Made by a program: the position numbers and the translations under genes. A DNA stretch of 64,000 bases from Pomacea canaliculata (taxonomy: Eukaryota; Mollusca; Gastropoda; Architaenioglossa; Ampullariidae): NCBI RefSeq assembly GCF_003073045.1, contig NC_037590.1:39300751-39364750 (forward strand), given 5' to 3'. Shown piece after piece: positions 13,384-25,831 of the stretch; position 1 is the stretch's first letter; each line of letters starts with the position of its first letter. The notes beneath the pieces were generated by a model. That model made no database searches. It saw only the letters and a list, made by a program, of their open reading frames with translations, and was not told the origin of the DNA.

Positions 13384-16300
13384 TCATACTTCCAGAATCT
13401 CAATCTGATCAGCTACATTCATAACACTGATGCTGTCTGTGGGGTTCACTATGCAGTCTTCCAAATCTTCTTGTGGGTCTTTAAACCTAAAAGCACAACA
13501 TTCTATGAATAAAACTGTGTTCTTATAAGATGTCATATAAATAAGATTCATGAACAGAAATTTCAATTTATACAAAATAAGGACCCAAATGTTTCAGATG
13601 ATCTTAATTTCTAAGATCTCTTTTCTCCGAGATAAAAGCAGCAGAAAAATATATTAACCTTCTGCTACATGAAGCTGACTCTAACTGGTATAATTTCACA
13701 TAACACTGATTTCAGAGTGGAATCGTTCAAACAAAATGATAGCAATCCCGCACATTTCACCAAATAACTATTTCAGCTAACTTTTAACTGAATTTAATAC
13801 ATACAAAAATGCAGCAAACATGACTGTTTCGTGGAGCAAATTTTGCATTTAGGGTCCATAGTTATAAAGCTGGGGTATTTCACTGCAGTTCAGCATCTTG
13901 TTTTCACATTTACAAAGTGGTGTCCAGACACTATGAATATTGCTTTATGTCAGTTTACCCCGGGCATCTTTGCCACTATGATCATAGAGGTAACACAACA
14001 TCCATAGAGTCTGGACACTGTCTGCCTGTTGAAACATTATGCCACGGTATCCCTGCAGCTTCTTGGACATGGGGACCAGAGAGAATGAGCAGTTCTGAGA
14101 GCATAAGCTCCTACAACAAAGGTACTAGCTGTCCTTCCTATAAGCCACTCATCATTCATCAATTGTGAAAAGCCTTCACCCAGTTTTTGTATTAACACAA
14201 CCAATTGTTGTAGGGGCTTAGTAATAGGAATGTTTTATTAAGCAGCTGGTGGTTTTATCTTCTCTCTTTTCACACCCTCCACTCCTGCATGTGTGTCGGT
14301 TTTCCGTGTAAGCCCCTTTTGGTGTGTGCTGTGTGTCTGTGTGACAGAGATACTGTTCGCTAATTATTTATTAAAGTGAACTGAACTTGTTGTCAGCAAT
14401 GAAATGCACCATGGAAATACTATATTATTATTATTTACTCCATGACCCTTGATCTTTAGATTGCGTACAGGGCAGGAAGGCCATTTACCCTTTGAAGGAA
14501 GGGAGGTAACTCACCTGTCATAGGACTTCTTTCTTAAAATCTTTTCTATAGGTCTTTCCCGCCTGGTCTTGAAAGTCTTGATGCTATAGAGAAGTCCCGT
14601 TACAGCAAGCATAACACCTGTAATGATCAGAATTGTCTTTAGTTAAAAGTATGGCTTACATCATATAGCACATCTGATGATCTCATTACTTACATCTCAT
14701 CTCTTCCTAGATGATTTTTCCAGATTTATAAAAAATGTTTTTTATGATAAAGTGTTAAGAGGCCCCACTTTACTGGAAACAGCTTTTTTTTGTGAAGGTG
14801 TTACCATTTCTTCTCCCTGCTGTACCTTTTCCCAACCTGCTGTGGCATCAGATACCTAGAGTAATGATCTAACAACATTCATCGCTAAAAAATAAATTTT
14901 ACAAAAATGCAGACCATCGATACAACCCTTTAGTCCTTTTACCCTAGGAAAGTGCCCACACAGCCTAGAGGTTGAACTGGACCTGCTTTCAGTCCAGAAA
15001 GCTTACAAAAACAAACAAGTGAAAAATGTCATTTCTCACCTGAAACAACAGCCAGCATCACTTCTCTAGGAGAAATGAAGCATGGCACAGACAGAATGAC
15101 ATATAGCAGGCCTTTTCGCCAGTCATCCAACCACAGCACCCTGTCCCATATTCCTATGCACATGCTTGCTTGGCTGCACACAAGAAATTCACTTCCAATT
15201 CAATGTAACTTGTAGCTTAAAGATGCTAAAATGCATCTTCTTGTTCCTATTCACCCCAGTGGAACATAGGGCCGCAACCACACCCCAAAATGCATCTAGA
15301 ACATCTTTAATACCTATGAACTGTGTACACATGTGCGAGATGGGTAATAGAATCAGGTGACTGAAAGTCATGAATGCATCATTGTTACAATGTCAAATGC
15401 AAATACTGGCCCCGGGGAACCGTGCATGTAGGTGACAGGTACAATGTTAACTCTTGCCACCCATGTGAAGGCGGCAGGGGAACGCTGAGTATGATGATCA
15501 GACATCAGTCACTTAAAATCCCTCCTCCATCCTGGCTCTTCCAGTGGGTTATTGTACAATGAGAGATTTATTAAACATGCTAATCACGCAAATACATACC
15601 TACAACAATCTGGTTCACATTAAAGGGGTCCCAGTACTCTTCATACTTCTAATGTTACAGTGCTGTTAATTACTATTAAAACCACCATCTACTCTTTAAA
15701 TATAAGCACATTAACTTAGTTCTGGCAGCTCTGCTCTCAAACTGCAATTCTTCTTGTGTTTGGTGTCTGCACAGTGCAAATCCACACCTGATGGGGTGAG
15801 TAAAAGGTCTCCAGCAGATAGTTGCGGCATGCTGATGACTCTCCTCTTAAAGTGCCCTACATGTCAGTTGTCACCTTCCCGCTCTGACTTTCAATCATGT
15901 CAGAAAGCATCCACTGCCTTCCTCAGTGACAGCACTCAACCACAGTTATACTGCACACAGTGGTACGCACCAGGATGAAAAGCTGATGAACGAACATCAC
16001 CTTGTTGTGACATGTCTCCCTACCACAGTGCTTTGGGGTGACGGCAAATTCACACAGATGGTCTCTTTTCCCTTGAAAATGACTCCTGCTGGCTTTGGCA
16101 TCTATCTTCTATCTCTCACAGGTAGCCCAACATTTGGTCGCATAGTCCTTGAAGTTTCACAACGAAAGCTGGCAGTTCTTATGGTCTGTTGTCTCTTACT
16201 TGCCCCTTGCATCAAAGTTCTCTAACCCAAGCATCCCAACATTCTCCCAAATCTTTGTCCTCCTGGCTTAAGTCTTGGTCTCGAAGAAAAGTTGAAGATA

Positions 16301-19300
16301 ATCAACAGCTGACCAAGTGATCTGTTTGCATTGACATCTTGCCAAAAAGCGTCCCGTGATGTTCATGTTCCTGTACTCAACTTTATACATTCACACACGC
16401 ATACGTACAAGTGATGCTAATCAGTCAACAATTAGCCAGTGTGGACAAGAGAAAGATCACCCCCCCTGACCACCAGCAACTAGCCCCACATAAAGATGGA
16501 AAGGGGGACAGGTGACAAATCCTCCCTCCCCTCCCATGTGAATAAGAAAACAATTTCTAAGCAACAAATGCACTGAAAATTGCTTCTTTTTAAAAAAAAG
16601 CTATTTGTAATAAGGTCTAGCAGTAATCTGAAACTGGATGTCCTCAAATTGGCCAAAGCATAAAAATAAATAAATAAATATAGCATCTGACAAAAATTTT
16701 TTTTATTGTTTTATTCCTGTGGAAAAATAGAACTTACATGTCAAATATGCATAATGACTACAATATCAATGAAAAGCTATGGTTCAAAAAAATGTTCACC
16801 TGATGCATATCTCCACGAAGTATGTGATTAAAAACACCAACTCCAAGAAAGAGACGACCATAGCTAGGGGTCTGGAAAGCAAATCATTTGTTTGAGTCAA
16901 TTTTATATAGACAACAAATTCCAACACTCTTAAAATCCATTCTAATAATCTCTTCTTCATTCAAGTCATTTATTAAAGAGCCAACCAAGTTCAAACTTGT
17001 TTTGTTACTTGGTTTATTTCAACACAAGACACTACTTCTCTAAATTCACATGAGCAACAAACATCCCTTTTGTTTGCCAGTGTTCTCATGGCTGAAGACA
17101 ATGGGAATGCTGGAAGCTTTAGTTGGGTTAAGCTGACCTATATAAGACTGCCATCAATACTGTGTATCTTGCATTCAGATCTGGTCATGAACTAAGCCTC
17201 TTTATTGGGATGAGGAGGAGGAAGCTGAATTGCACTTACATTAGCCTTCAAGCCACATAGATGAATAGATAAAAAACCAAATTACTAAACACATCAAGAG
17301 CAAAACTGGTTTGATAAAGTTTGTAGTTAACTCTAGATTAACTCTGTGCAACAAGAACGATGAAATCAAGCACAATGTATTTGATAAAAGTCAATAAACA
17401 AACATGACTTACAGCAAGTAGAATCCCAGATCATGATGATAGAATAGAGCCTCGACACCTACTCCCCACAGCCCTGTTCAAAGCAAACAAAACCAACATT
17501 CGATGCAATCAATCAATAAATAAAGAACAATATGGTTTATGTATGATTTATGACAGAACAGCATCTCTTTACACACTCCCTAAACCCCTGCTCAAAACTA
17601 CACCAAAAAAATTAAAAATCTACAATGCCAGTGCCTAAAGTATTCAAGGTTCAATCTTAAATTATCAAACTGCACTAGTGACTATTCTTTCCTAAATCTT
17701 CTGACACTCGTTAACATGAATTCACTACCATGTCCAGCTTCCACCCCAACCACCCTCCCCCTCTCAAAAAAAAAAGTCACGGTCACAGAAGCAGTTGCAT
17801 CTTTCTGCCTGAACACTGCTGTGATTGAATGTGATGTGAATAAGCCTTAACACCACTTAATGTAGTAGTGTGCTTGCGCTCAACAAGTCACTGTTTTCCA
17901 TATGGTTCAAAATAAGTTTATGCTGCAAAAGCCATATTCCCAGCTTACTGCATAAAAAGGCTGGAATGGGGGCTGATTATGACATGATTTCATCACTGCA
18001 CAGCCACAGAGTTAGAAATTAGCTTCTAAAATTACCACCAGAAACAACATAGCTAATGCAACAGCTGTGCTTTTTAACTCGTTCAGAATGCAAACTTTGG
18101 GTTTGAGAAAAATTACAAAATATACAGATAAACTAGTGAGTTTCTGATAAAATTGTTTAGTCTTTAAACATAGGTGTGTACACATTATATACATTTGTTA
18201 GTAGCTATATTTTAAGAAAATAAGAGTTTTGTGATTCACTTAACTTTTGTATATAATAATAAAGCATTTATAAAATGCCAACTCTTGCTACAGCAATTCA
18301 TGGTGCACATTTAAAAACACTCCTGTACACATATGCCTACCTACACAAACACTATGGCAGATGAAAAAGACAATATTTCTGAGAAATTTTAAAAGAGAAG
18401 GTTTCTAGCAAATATGGAGTAGCACTTCATTCCATATGAGTGGATCAGAGACAGGAAAGGAACAAGAACCAAAAGTTGGGAGTCTGATTTAAGGAATGCA
18501 AAGCCTCAGAGGATCAGAGAAAATGAGGTGGTGTGTTAAATATGAAGTTAGTTGGACAAGTAGATTGGGGGTAGAGCCATTAAGACATAAGTGGACCTTC
18601 ACTTTCTACTGACTGATTTTAAAAAATGGAAACAGTAGAGTACAGCAAGGACCAGAAAATGAGACAAGCAGCATTGTTTTAAATACACTGAAGTATACAG
18701 ATAGAATCAGGAAGACCAGCAAGAGGAGAGTCACAGTAGTTGATGCGAGACATAGGACAAGGGAGACAAGAAGTTCAGGCGTGGACAGAGTGTCATGGAA
18801 TACGGTGTATATGTACCTCCCATCTCCCTTCATCGCCATCTATTTTGTGAGATTCTGGGACAGAATGTACAATACTGACATGCACGAGGGTATTATGTTT
18901 CTTGAACTGTCACTATAGTGGTAGACAACAGCACACAGAAACAGATTAACAGGCTAATAAGGTGGATATTTTTCAGGAGTTGATGGCTATCTAAATATGC
19001 CACAAATTAAACCACAAGCACACCTGCAGGTGATTTTCATCCCTGTACGCTGCACAATACTTGACACAAGAATGCAAATAAGCATTCTTCTGCAAGCACA
19101 TCCATTTTGTACAAAGGCCATGTAATAGTTTTAATTTTGCCATTTATACTGAATGCTCTTGATATCCAACAAGAAAGAAATTGTATTCATGGTAACACGA
19201 TCCCCAAACGTACCATAAACATTCTCTCTCTCTTCTGTTTTCTTACACTTATTACTAGCAAATGAATACCCAAACCAGAGGCTTTAGCTGCAGCATTAAC

Positions 19301-21911
19301 TGCTGTTAGCCTTTCAGATGCACTTTGTTTACATCTTTCAGAGGAAGAACATTGTCCAGCATTCCCAATAAGACCTTGGTAGATGCAAGGTCTGAACTGT
19401 GTTTGCATCCTATTAATCTAATTTCCATAATGCAGACTGCTCCTTGCCTACCAAATCTTGTAACCAATTTTGACAATTTTAACAATTTTATTTTATGATT
19501 TGCGTAATCTTAAGTGCTCTGTTAATTTTCTATAATTTTTAACCTTGAAATTTGGAAAATTAACCTTGTAAGAAATTGTATGCAGTAAAACTCTCACAAC
19601 AAAGGTCACTGTGAAAGAAAATATCGTTTCTTTTACATATAGGTTATTTGCACAATCAGCAAACTTTTACAGGAATTACGTGGTGGAGTCAAGAGGATTA
19701 TTTCAGTTCCCATAAAAAGGATATTTGACAGCAGTGCATTGTGTGTAGCTTTCCCCCACAGTATTCTACTTATAAATCTGTGTCCTAACTGATGCAGGAA
19801 CCCAAGAAGCTCTCTTCCATATGAAGTATGCTGTATGCAGCTCTTCTCATCACTTTAACACTACCCATGATGGGTATATGTGGTGTTTTTCCTACATGTG
19901 TAGGTAATGGAAAATAACTGCATGATTCTATAACTGGAAATAATAGTAGTAATAATAATAATAAAAAAATGCAAAATTTGTAAAGCCCATACTCACACTC
20001 CTAAGGAGTTTGCTCTTAACGCTTAAAAACAAGAACGAAACATGGACAGCATATGAGAGACAGGAAAACAAACAAATAACATATGAACTATAAAAGAATA
20101 AATAACCGTACTAAATGAAGACAAATACAGAAAACACAAAAAGGAACGAAATAACAAGAACAAGGGCTGAGAGTAACAAAAGGAAGGGCGTGAAAAAGGA
20201 CTAGCATTACGGGAAAGGTTGTTAGGAGTAATGTTTATGGAAGAGGTGCATTTTCAGTGCAGGTTTAAAGGATTCAATAGTGGGTAGGTGGGGGATATGG
20301 AAAGGGAGAGAGTTCCATTGTTTCGCTGCACAATAACTAAAAATCCTGAGGCCATATGTTGTTGTGGAGTAATATGTGGAATAATGCCAAGTCCAATAAA
20401 ACTATACAAATCACCATACTGTATTCTGAGCACTTCTGGATTCAGCACGGTCTTTGCTAATTATTCACAATAAGATAAACCCACATCTGTCTCTTTAAAT
20501 TTAAAGCAGTTACTGTATAATTACAAACTGGTCTGCATATATGTGTATTTGATGTCAACAAAACAAAAACTGATTGTTTTTCCTAACTGAAGGATTGTGT
20601 GTTAAAAAGTTAATGGTTGTTTATGAAGCTGGCTTGTTAACTACCCCTGGAAAATTATTCTGTTTGTATATAGACTTAGTGGAATGCTAAAGGATGTTGT
20701 GCGGCATCAGAAGAAAGAGTTGCAGGGGAGATTACCTGTTTGTTATGCATGCGCTGCCTTTTCATAACGAATTAAGATTGAAGTTTCAAAATAGGAAAAA
20801 AAACCAACCCAATCTTCAGGATTAGGAGTACAGACAAGGTCAGCTGGCTGCAATAAGCAAAATTATTTCTAATGACTTATATCAACTTATTTTTTCCAAA
20901 CTCTTGCTATATACATATACAAGTTTGTAAGGCTTTAACCACCCACAGTGGAATTACAAAAAATAAAAATTAAAAAAAATACTACAAGAAGATTATTTGT
21001 ATCTTTCATAAAGACCACATCGCCAATGAGGAAGTATGAAACAAATTTGGCAAAAAATTGACCCACCCAATGAAGAGATGGGAATACAGTAGACTATAGA
21101 GTAAAGTGGTGCTGGCACATCTCAAGACCAAATGTAATATCATTAAGGTGCATCTACAGTCAAACAGGACTTAGGAATGATGATGATGATGATAACCGAT
21201 TTTCACATGATTCAGGGTGGCAACGTTCACTGCTGATTTTACTTATAATATGGTAATTACCATTTTCATTTTTGTAACATTGAAATTGGTTAGGAGGCTT
21301 GACTTGTCACTGTACTTCACAACAACTACACTTTTATAATAAAGTTATCGATGCAGTTTTTTCCCCAACAATGTTGAGGCTAGAAATGTCATGAAAACGA
21401 TCGCTGCTCCGTCAAAAAAGTTCCTTCTCTGGCAAATTTATCCTAACCCCATATACTAGAACTCAGCTTGATCACTTCATCAGTTTGATAAATGCTTGAT
21501 ATTCACTCTATCCACAGATACAACTTAATACCTGTTCCCAACATAAGACTTAAACTTTTTTGAGTCCTCTAGCTAAACGAAAGAGAACAGAGATTGCATG
21601 AGTTTGTACTGGTGAACAAGAGAAAGACGTGAAGCAAGAGCTTGTGTCGATCATTCCACCATCACGCCACTACAACGGCCTAGGCCTAACATGAGGCTCA
21701 GTAGTTGGCAAGCATATTATGTATCGTGTGGCGTGATTCATTCACAAGGCGCCTTCTCTGTTGCTCCTTTGTTGACATTGCCTCCCTACCCCACAGTGCA
21801 CGTTACTCGCGCCCAAGTTCAGCGATACTTACCTAACGCCGTCAGAAGTCCCACAGTCTGACACAGCCTGTGAAGGGCAGTGAAACAACAGGCACATGTT
21901 GGCCCTTTCAT
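13384..21911 (-). CDS. TMEM72: TMEM72-like four-pass membrane protein (6 exons, 183 aa)
   Basis: Complete six-exon gene: 21833-21911 (ATG at 21911), 17413-17473, 16800-16871, 15040-15173, 14515-14617 and 13384-13486 (TGA). Every junction has GT/AG and matching phase (1, 2, 2, 1, 2), which makes chance assembly very unlikely. The 183-residue product has four hydrophobic segments at about 18-37, 44-70, 91-105 and 108-127. A basic stretch after the last one (KTFKTRRERPIEKILRKK) suggests a cytosolic tail. The GVGVEALF plus FYLL block in TM1-TM2 and the LLYVILSVPCFI segment in TM3 resemble vertebrate TMEM72 (GVGTETFL, AFYLL, YLLLSVACFL). TMEM72 function is unknown and I infer only membrane location. 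The acidic C-terminal tail (residues 151-183) ends IEILEV. The first intron is over 4 kb. Confidence 0.85.
15236..15290 (+). repeat. Dispersed short motif, copy 2 (AGTGGAACATAGGGCCGC)
   Basis: Core AGTGGARCATAGGGCCGC preceded by TTCCTA-TCACCCC. The same block occurs at 23665-23705, and a weaker one near 6215-6245. It lies just outside exon 4 of the TMEM72-like gene. Confidence 0.55.
18380..18800 (+). repeat. Fragment of a long interspersed repeat (3' half type)
   Basis: Purine-rich, stop-laden sequence in the large TMEM72 intron. Its style (ATCAGGAAGACCAGCAAGAG, then GTTGATGCGAGACATAGGA) matches the 3' part of a moderately repetitive family whose 5' part seems to occur at 19930 and 37200. 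The family name is not known to me, and its repeat status is inferred from shared architecture. Confidence 0.35.
19930..20440 (+). repeat. Long interspersed repeat (5' part)
   Basis: Starts with an (AAT)n tract, then TTTGTAAAGCCCATACTC and a purine-rich body with the block AGAGAGTTCCATTGTTTCG. The same order (ATT-rich start, TTGTAAAGTGCAT, purine-rich body) occurs at 37195-37620. Non-coding; located in the TMEM72 first intron. Confidence 0.4.
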
Positions 21912-22200
21912 GCCTGCTAATAGTTTGCGTTTATTAAGCAGTCATGGCATAAGCTGTTCTTTTTTGCGCCATGCGCACACGTGTATCCGAACGAAGTAGC
22001 TGAGCAACAATGCGACCCGGAAGTAGTTTCGCAACCCTCGTTCGTGATTTTGATTGGCTCTCCACATTGGATGATCGAGGTTTCTGCGTGAGGCATCATA
22101 CGTTCCACTTCATTTTCTTAACTGAGGAAGGTAGTGCATCCAAATGTAAACATAGGCTGACGAGCTTTAAAAAAACTGTAGGACATTAAATTTACTTTTC
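21912..22200 (-). promoter_or_regulatory. TMEM72: Presumed promoter/5' UTR of the TMEM72-like gene
   Basis: Sequence directly upstream of the ATG is richer in CpG than its surroundings (cgcgcc, cgaacg and gcgacccgg between 21960 and 22070) and includes a CCAAT-type box on the minus strand near 22050. No TATA box. The start site is not resolved. Confidence 0.35.
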
Positions 22201-23343
22201 ACTTCAGCATTCGCAGTGAATTTATTCTTTAGTCGTGCATGTTGGCTTACTAATGGCTGCATACTATAGATAGTTGTTATATAGATGTTTGGGGATTTAT
22301 CATTATTATTATTAACACAGTATGATAGTTGATTTGTATAAACATTTTTATGATGTAGTTGAAACTATTTATATGAGATATGTAATTAATTTGCTATCTC
22401 CACCAAGTTCGCAGTGACTGGCCAGCTGTCATAAGTCTAGGCGGATGAAGCTCCAAATGGTAGTACGTGCAGTCTCAATTTCTCTCGCCTATTCCCCGCA
22501 GAACGAATTTCCCCGAAGGTTGCCTCTAGTTATGAATCATATGCCCTCTTTATATCGCCACCCATCCCTCTCACCCAACATTTTCTCTTAGTCTAATGGT
22601 GGCGAGAACATCACTTCACTAGGTGGCATCTTTTCTTCTTTATTCCAGCCACCACCCTCCTGCTGCTTTTCTAACTGCTCTGCCAATGTACTGCGTCTTG
22701 AAGTCTGTCAGGAAAGAGGACATCACATTAGCAACGCTGGAACACCTGACCGACATTTCTGGAGGCTCCAATTCAAAAATAAAAAAAAGACATTACATTA
22801 AGCAGATTATAAGGCTCTCTATTCCATTTGATCTGGTCCTCGTCTCCATAGTCACTGACAGCCTGTCATGGACAGGACGGAAACATCACTCGGGCACATC
22901 ACCGCAGTGTTGCTCTCTCTCCCCTTCTGAAACGTCGTGTCCCTCTTTCGGAAATTGAGCTGTCAACTTCAAGTTAGAGATGGGACACCAAGAGTACATT
23001 AACTGCAAGCTTACACTCTAGAGTGCAAAAGCTTCACCATTTATACTTCACCGACGCCACGAATATCAATTAATAGATAAGATTGATTCAAATGAAATGG
23101 TAGATTGAAGGTTTGACAATAAAATTACAAACGGAAGAGATCGCAGAAACCGGGACAAAACTAGGTAACATGATGCTGCTGTCTCTCTGGATATCACACC
23201 TTATTATTGTGATAACAGTTTAGTTAACAGTTTATTTTATACTTATATAGCAAGACGGAGAAAATAACGCTTTGCTCATTCCTTCTACCATCATCGTGAT
23301 TAAATTTTCATCACTATTGTCACACACTCTATCACGCTCTTTC

Positions 23344-23500
23344 GCTGTGGTCCAACAGTCAGCGCCTGTCAGCAAAACAATGAGGGTTGGCTATCCTGGG
23401 TTCAGATCTCGTCTCGGGCACGCTGTTCTTTTTTTCTGCATGGGGCCTGGCTGCCTTGCCGTGATATAGCCAGTTGCTGGCTCGGCGTAAAACACCAATC
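23344..23500 (+). repeat. tRNA-derived SINE, plus-strand copy
   Basis: A tRNA-like head is followed by a B-box-like GGGTTCAGATCTCGTC, then the family tail GCCGTGATATAGCC, GTTGCTGGCTCGG and GTAAAACACC, ending at a CA microsatellite. It matches the copy at 32791-33160 over its length. The A box is degenerate (GTCCAACAGTCAGCGCC). Confidence 0.75.
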
Positions 23501-23664
23501 ACCCCCATCACACACACACACACCTCTTTCCCTCTCTCTCACTGTACAGTTTTTCTTCATTGACTTGATCCATTGCCCAACTTTACACATTGATCTCAAA
23601 GTTTCCCATAGCTATAGGATAGAAGTGGCAGCAAAATAAACTCTCCTCTCTCTCTATCTTTTTC

Positions 23665-23705
23665 ATGTTCCTAATCACCCCCAGTGGAGCATAGGGCCGC
23701 CACCT
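23665..23705 (+). repeat. Dispersed short motif, copy 3
   Basis: Contains CCCCAGTGGAGCATAGGG followed by CCGCCACC, nearly identical to the block at 15236-15290. Confidence 0.55.
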
Positions 23706-24841
23706 CTCTCTATTAACAAAGAGCTAAATTCAGTTATATCAATGGTCAACTGATTAAGATAGATTTTAAGGGGATAATTTTTTTTTAAAAAAAACCTTCA
23801 CTGTCCCGTTGCCATAAGTACACACGCGCTCTGTCACAAACCTGCTATGTTTTGATCATTTGATGGAAAGGAAACGGGAAAAGGTGGGCAGATGGCAAGT
23901 GTTTTGCTTGGGTGTATGCGTGGATGCTGGATCTTGTTGTATTTTGAGGGGGATGGGAACCAAGAAATGACCGTGTTTTTACGTGTTGAAGCTTCTAACC
24001 TGACGGGAAAGGCCTCAAAGACAACCTTTTTTTCTGACGAAAGTGTAACAAAATGACTCTGTCTTTAAAGGGGAACTTAAAATTGGTTTTAAGGGTTCTC
24101 AGTGTATGTAAAATAAGTTAAATTTTGTTTGTTTAATTTTTTTTCTAATATTGTATTTATTAAACTCACATTTTTGTTTGTGTTTTCAATCATGTCTGAC
24201 AGTAACTAAAGAGTTGCTAGTGACACACAGTGAGAGAGATTTATTATCTGATATAGCTTCATGTGTACATCAGTCTCCTGACTGTGATGTTGCAGGGTTC
24301 AAGGGGTCATATAGCAGGAAACAAGGCTATTGCCATGTCGGATTAGACAACTGTGCATGCACTGCGATAACTGGAGGAGATGGTGAATACATTACACCAA
24401 AGTCGGGGGTAAGATGGCTATATGTTTATATGTTTACTATACGACAGCGCATGAGACGTAGCGAGAGCTTGTGACACCTGGGGCGAGCAAAAATAACCGC
24501 CAACCCCCACCCCACATTTACCATGTGAATTTAATTAACAAGTGAAAATACTTTATTCGTTTTGAAGAAGACAAAGCAAAGATTCCAAAGTATAAAGACT
24601 AGTGTTAATTTTAAAAATAAGCTGCCATCAAAATTAAGAGATTAATAAGAAAATCTATTTTAATATGCAGCCTATGTGCACTGAAGTTGCAAAAAAAAAA
24701 AAAGAAAAAAAAAAAAAAACCCAACAACAACACCACCAAACAACGAAATAAAACAATAAAAACGAATAATTTTGGCCCCCTTCTTTACTGCGACCAGAGT
24801 GGACATACATTCTTTTTCTCCTTTTGCCTCATCTTTCCTAC

Positions 24842-24953
24842 ATCACTGAACAGCGAGACCCCACGATAAGCGTCACATGCCCGCGAAAGCTTTCACACCT
24901 CACTGAGCAGCAGGTCCCGGTGATGAGCATCACATCTACGCGAAAGCTCATTC
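24842..24953 (+). repeat. Two-copy degenerate tandem repeat (~56 bp unit)
   Basis: Two adjacent units share TCACTGA-CAGC, GTCACAT/ATCACAT and CGCGAAAGCT. Both are open in one frame and give similar peptides (ITEQRDPTISVTCPRKL and LTEQQVPVMSITSTRKL), but no gene model surrounds them. Confidence 0.5.
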
Positions 24954-25831
24954 TGTGCATTAAAAGTCTTAAATTATTTCATTTTGTTTTGTTGATAAAT
25001 AAAACCACACCTCCCCACAGCCCAGACCATCACAGTGCACCGTAAGCTTTTTATCGTGTTTTTCTGTTTTGTCCGTTTTTTCCCTCCCAGCGATCTGCTG
25101 ACACGGGTTCACTCTGATCAGCTCGATTCTGGACGCATACAACATTACTGGTTTCCACATCTTACTGTGGCACCTCAATCTTGAGCCTAGCGATTGTCTT
25201 AATCAATCATGCACGCACGAATGCGCTAAATATACTGAATTCATAAACTCATACACCAAGACATCATCTGAGGGGTAAATAGTGTCCGAATATAGATTTT
25301 TTTATTATCAATGTTGTTAATGAGGTCCTGAGTATATATTACTCTCTCTCCTCTTAGCCATATACCACGGACTGAAACGACGACGGTAAGTAGTGAACAG
25401 TTGACGTACCTATTGTGTATGTGAGTGTGTGTGCTAAAAAATGTGTTCCATAAACTTGTTTACTGTGCTTAACATGATGTGTCGGGATACATTACATCAT
25501 AATGTTATTATTATTCACTATGGTGGCTGCTTAGAATGGGAAGCATTCGAATGCAGGGCCAATGACTTAATCTCTATGTCCAAAATAAAACAATTTACAC
25601 AAAAAATGCATGCTGTATCTTTATTACGCAATACTCTTCTATCCAGTCCACAAATCTCTTTTAAATATACAATTTTATATTCCACGATTAATTTATTGCA
25701 CAACCAACGACATAGTCAATGTTTCTTTCATTCATGTAGTTAAAGCCGATGCCGTAGCATTATCACAGTCTGAAACAGATCTTTAAGTGTTCGTTACTAG
25801 ACGAATAAAGGTCCACTCATGCATTTCAAGT

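Larger units (their letters stand above)
22201..25537. other. Intergenic DNA between TMEM72 and the HSP70 palindrome
   Basis: Holds a SINE (23344-23500), the dispersed motif (23665-23705), a poly-A run (24689-24719) and a two-copy tandem repeat (24842-24953). Open frames at 22623-22958 and 24151-24474 resemble no family I know and lack convincing splice or promoter context, so I do not call them genes. Confidence 0.45.

Noticed and set aside
22623-22958. 111-codon plus-strand frame upstream of hsp70
   Set aside because: No family resemblance, no splice partners, no promoter or poly(A) context.
24151-24474. 107-codon Cys-containing plus-strand frame
   Set aside because: Cys spacing fits no domain I know and no neighbouring exons were found.
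24687-24869. Lys/Asn-rich 60-codon frame
   Set aside because: Translation of a poly-A tract, not a gene.
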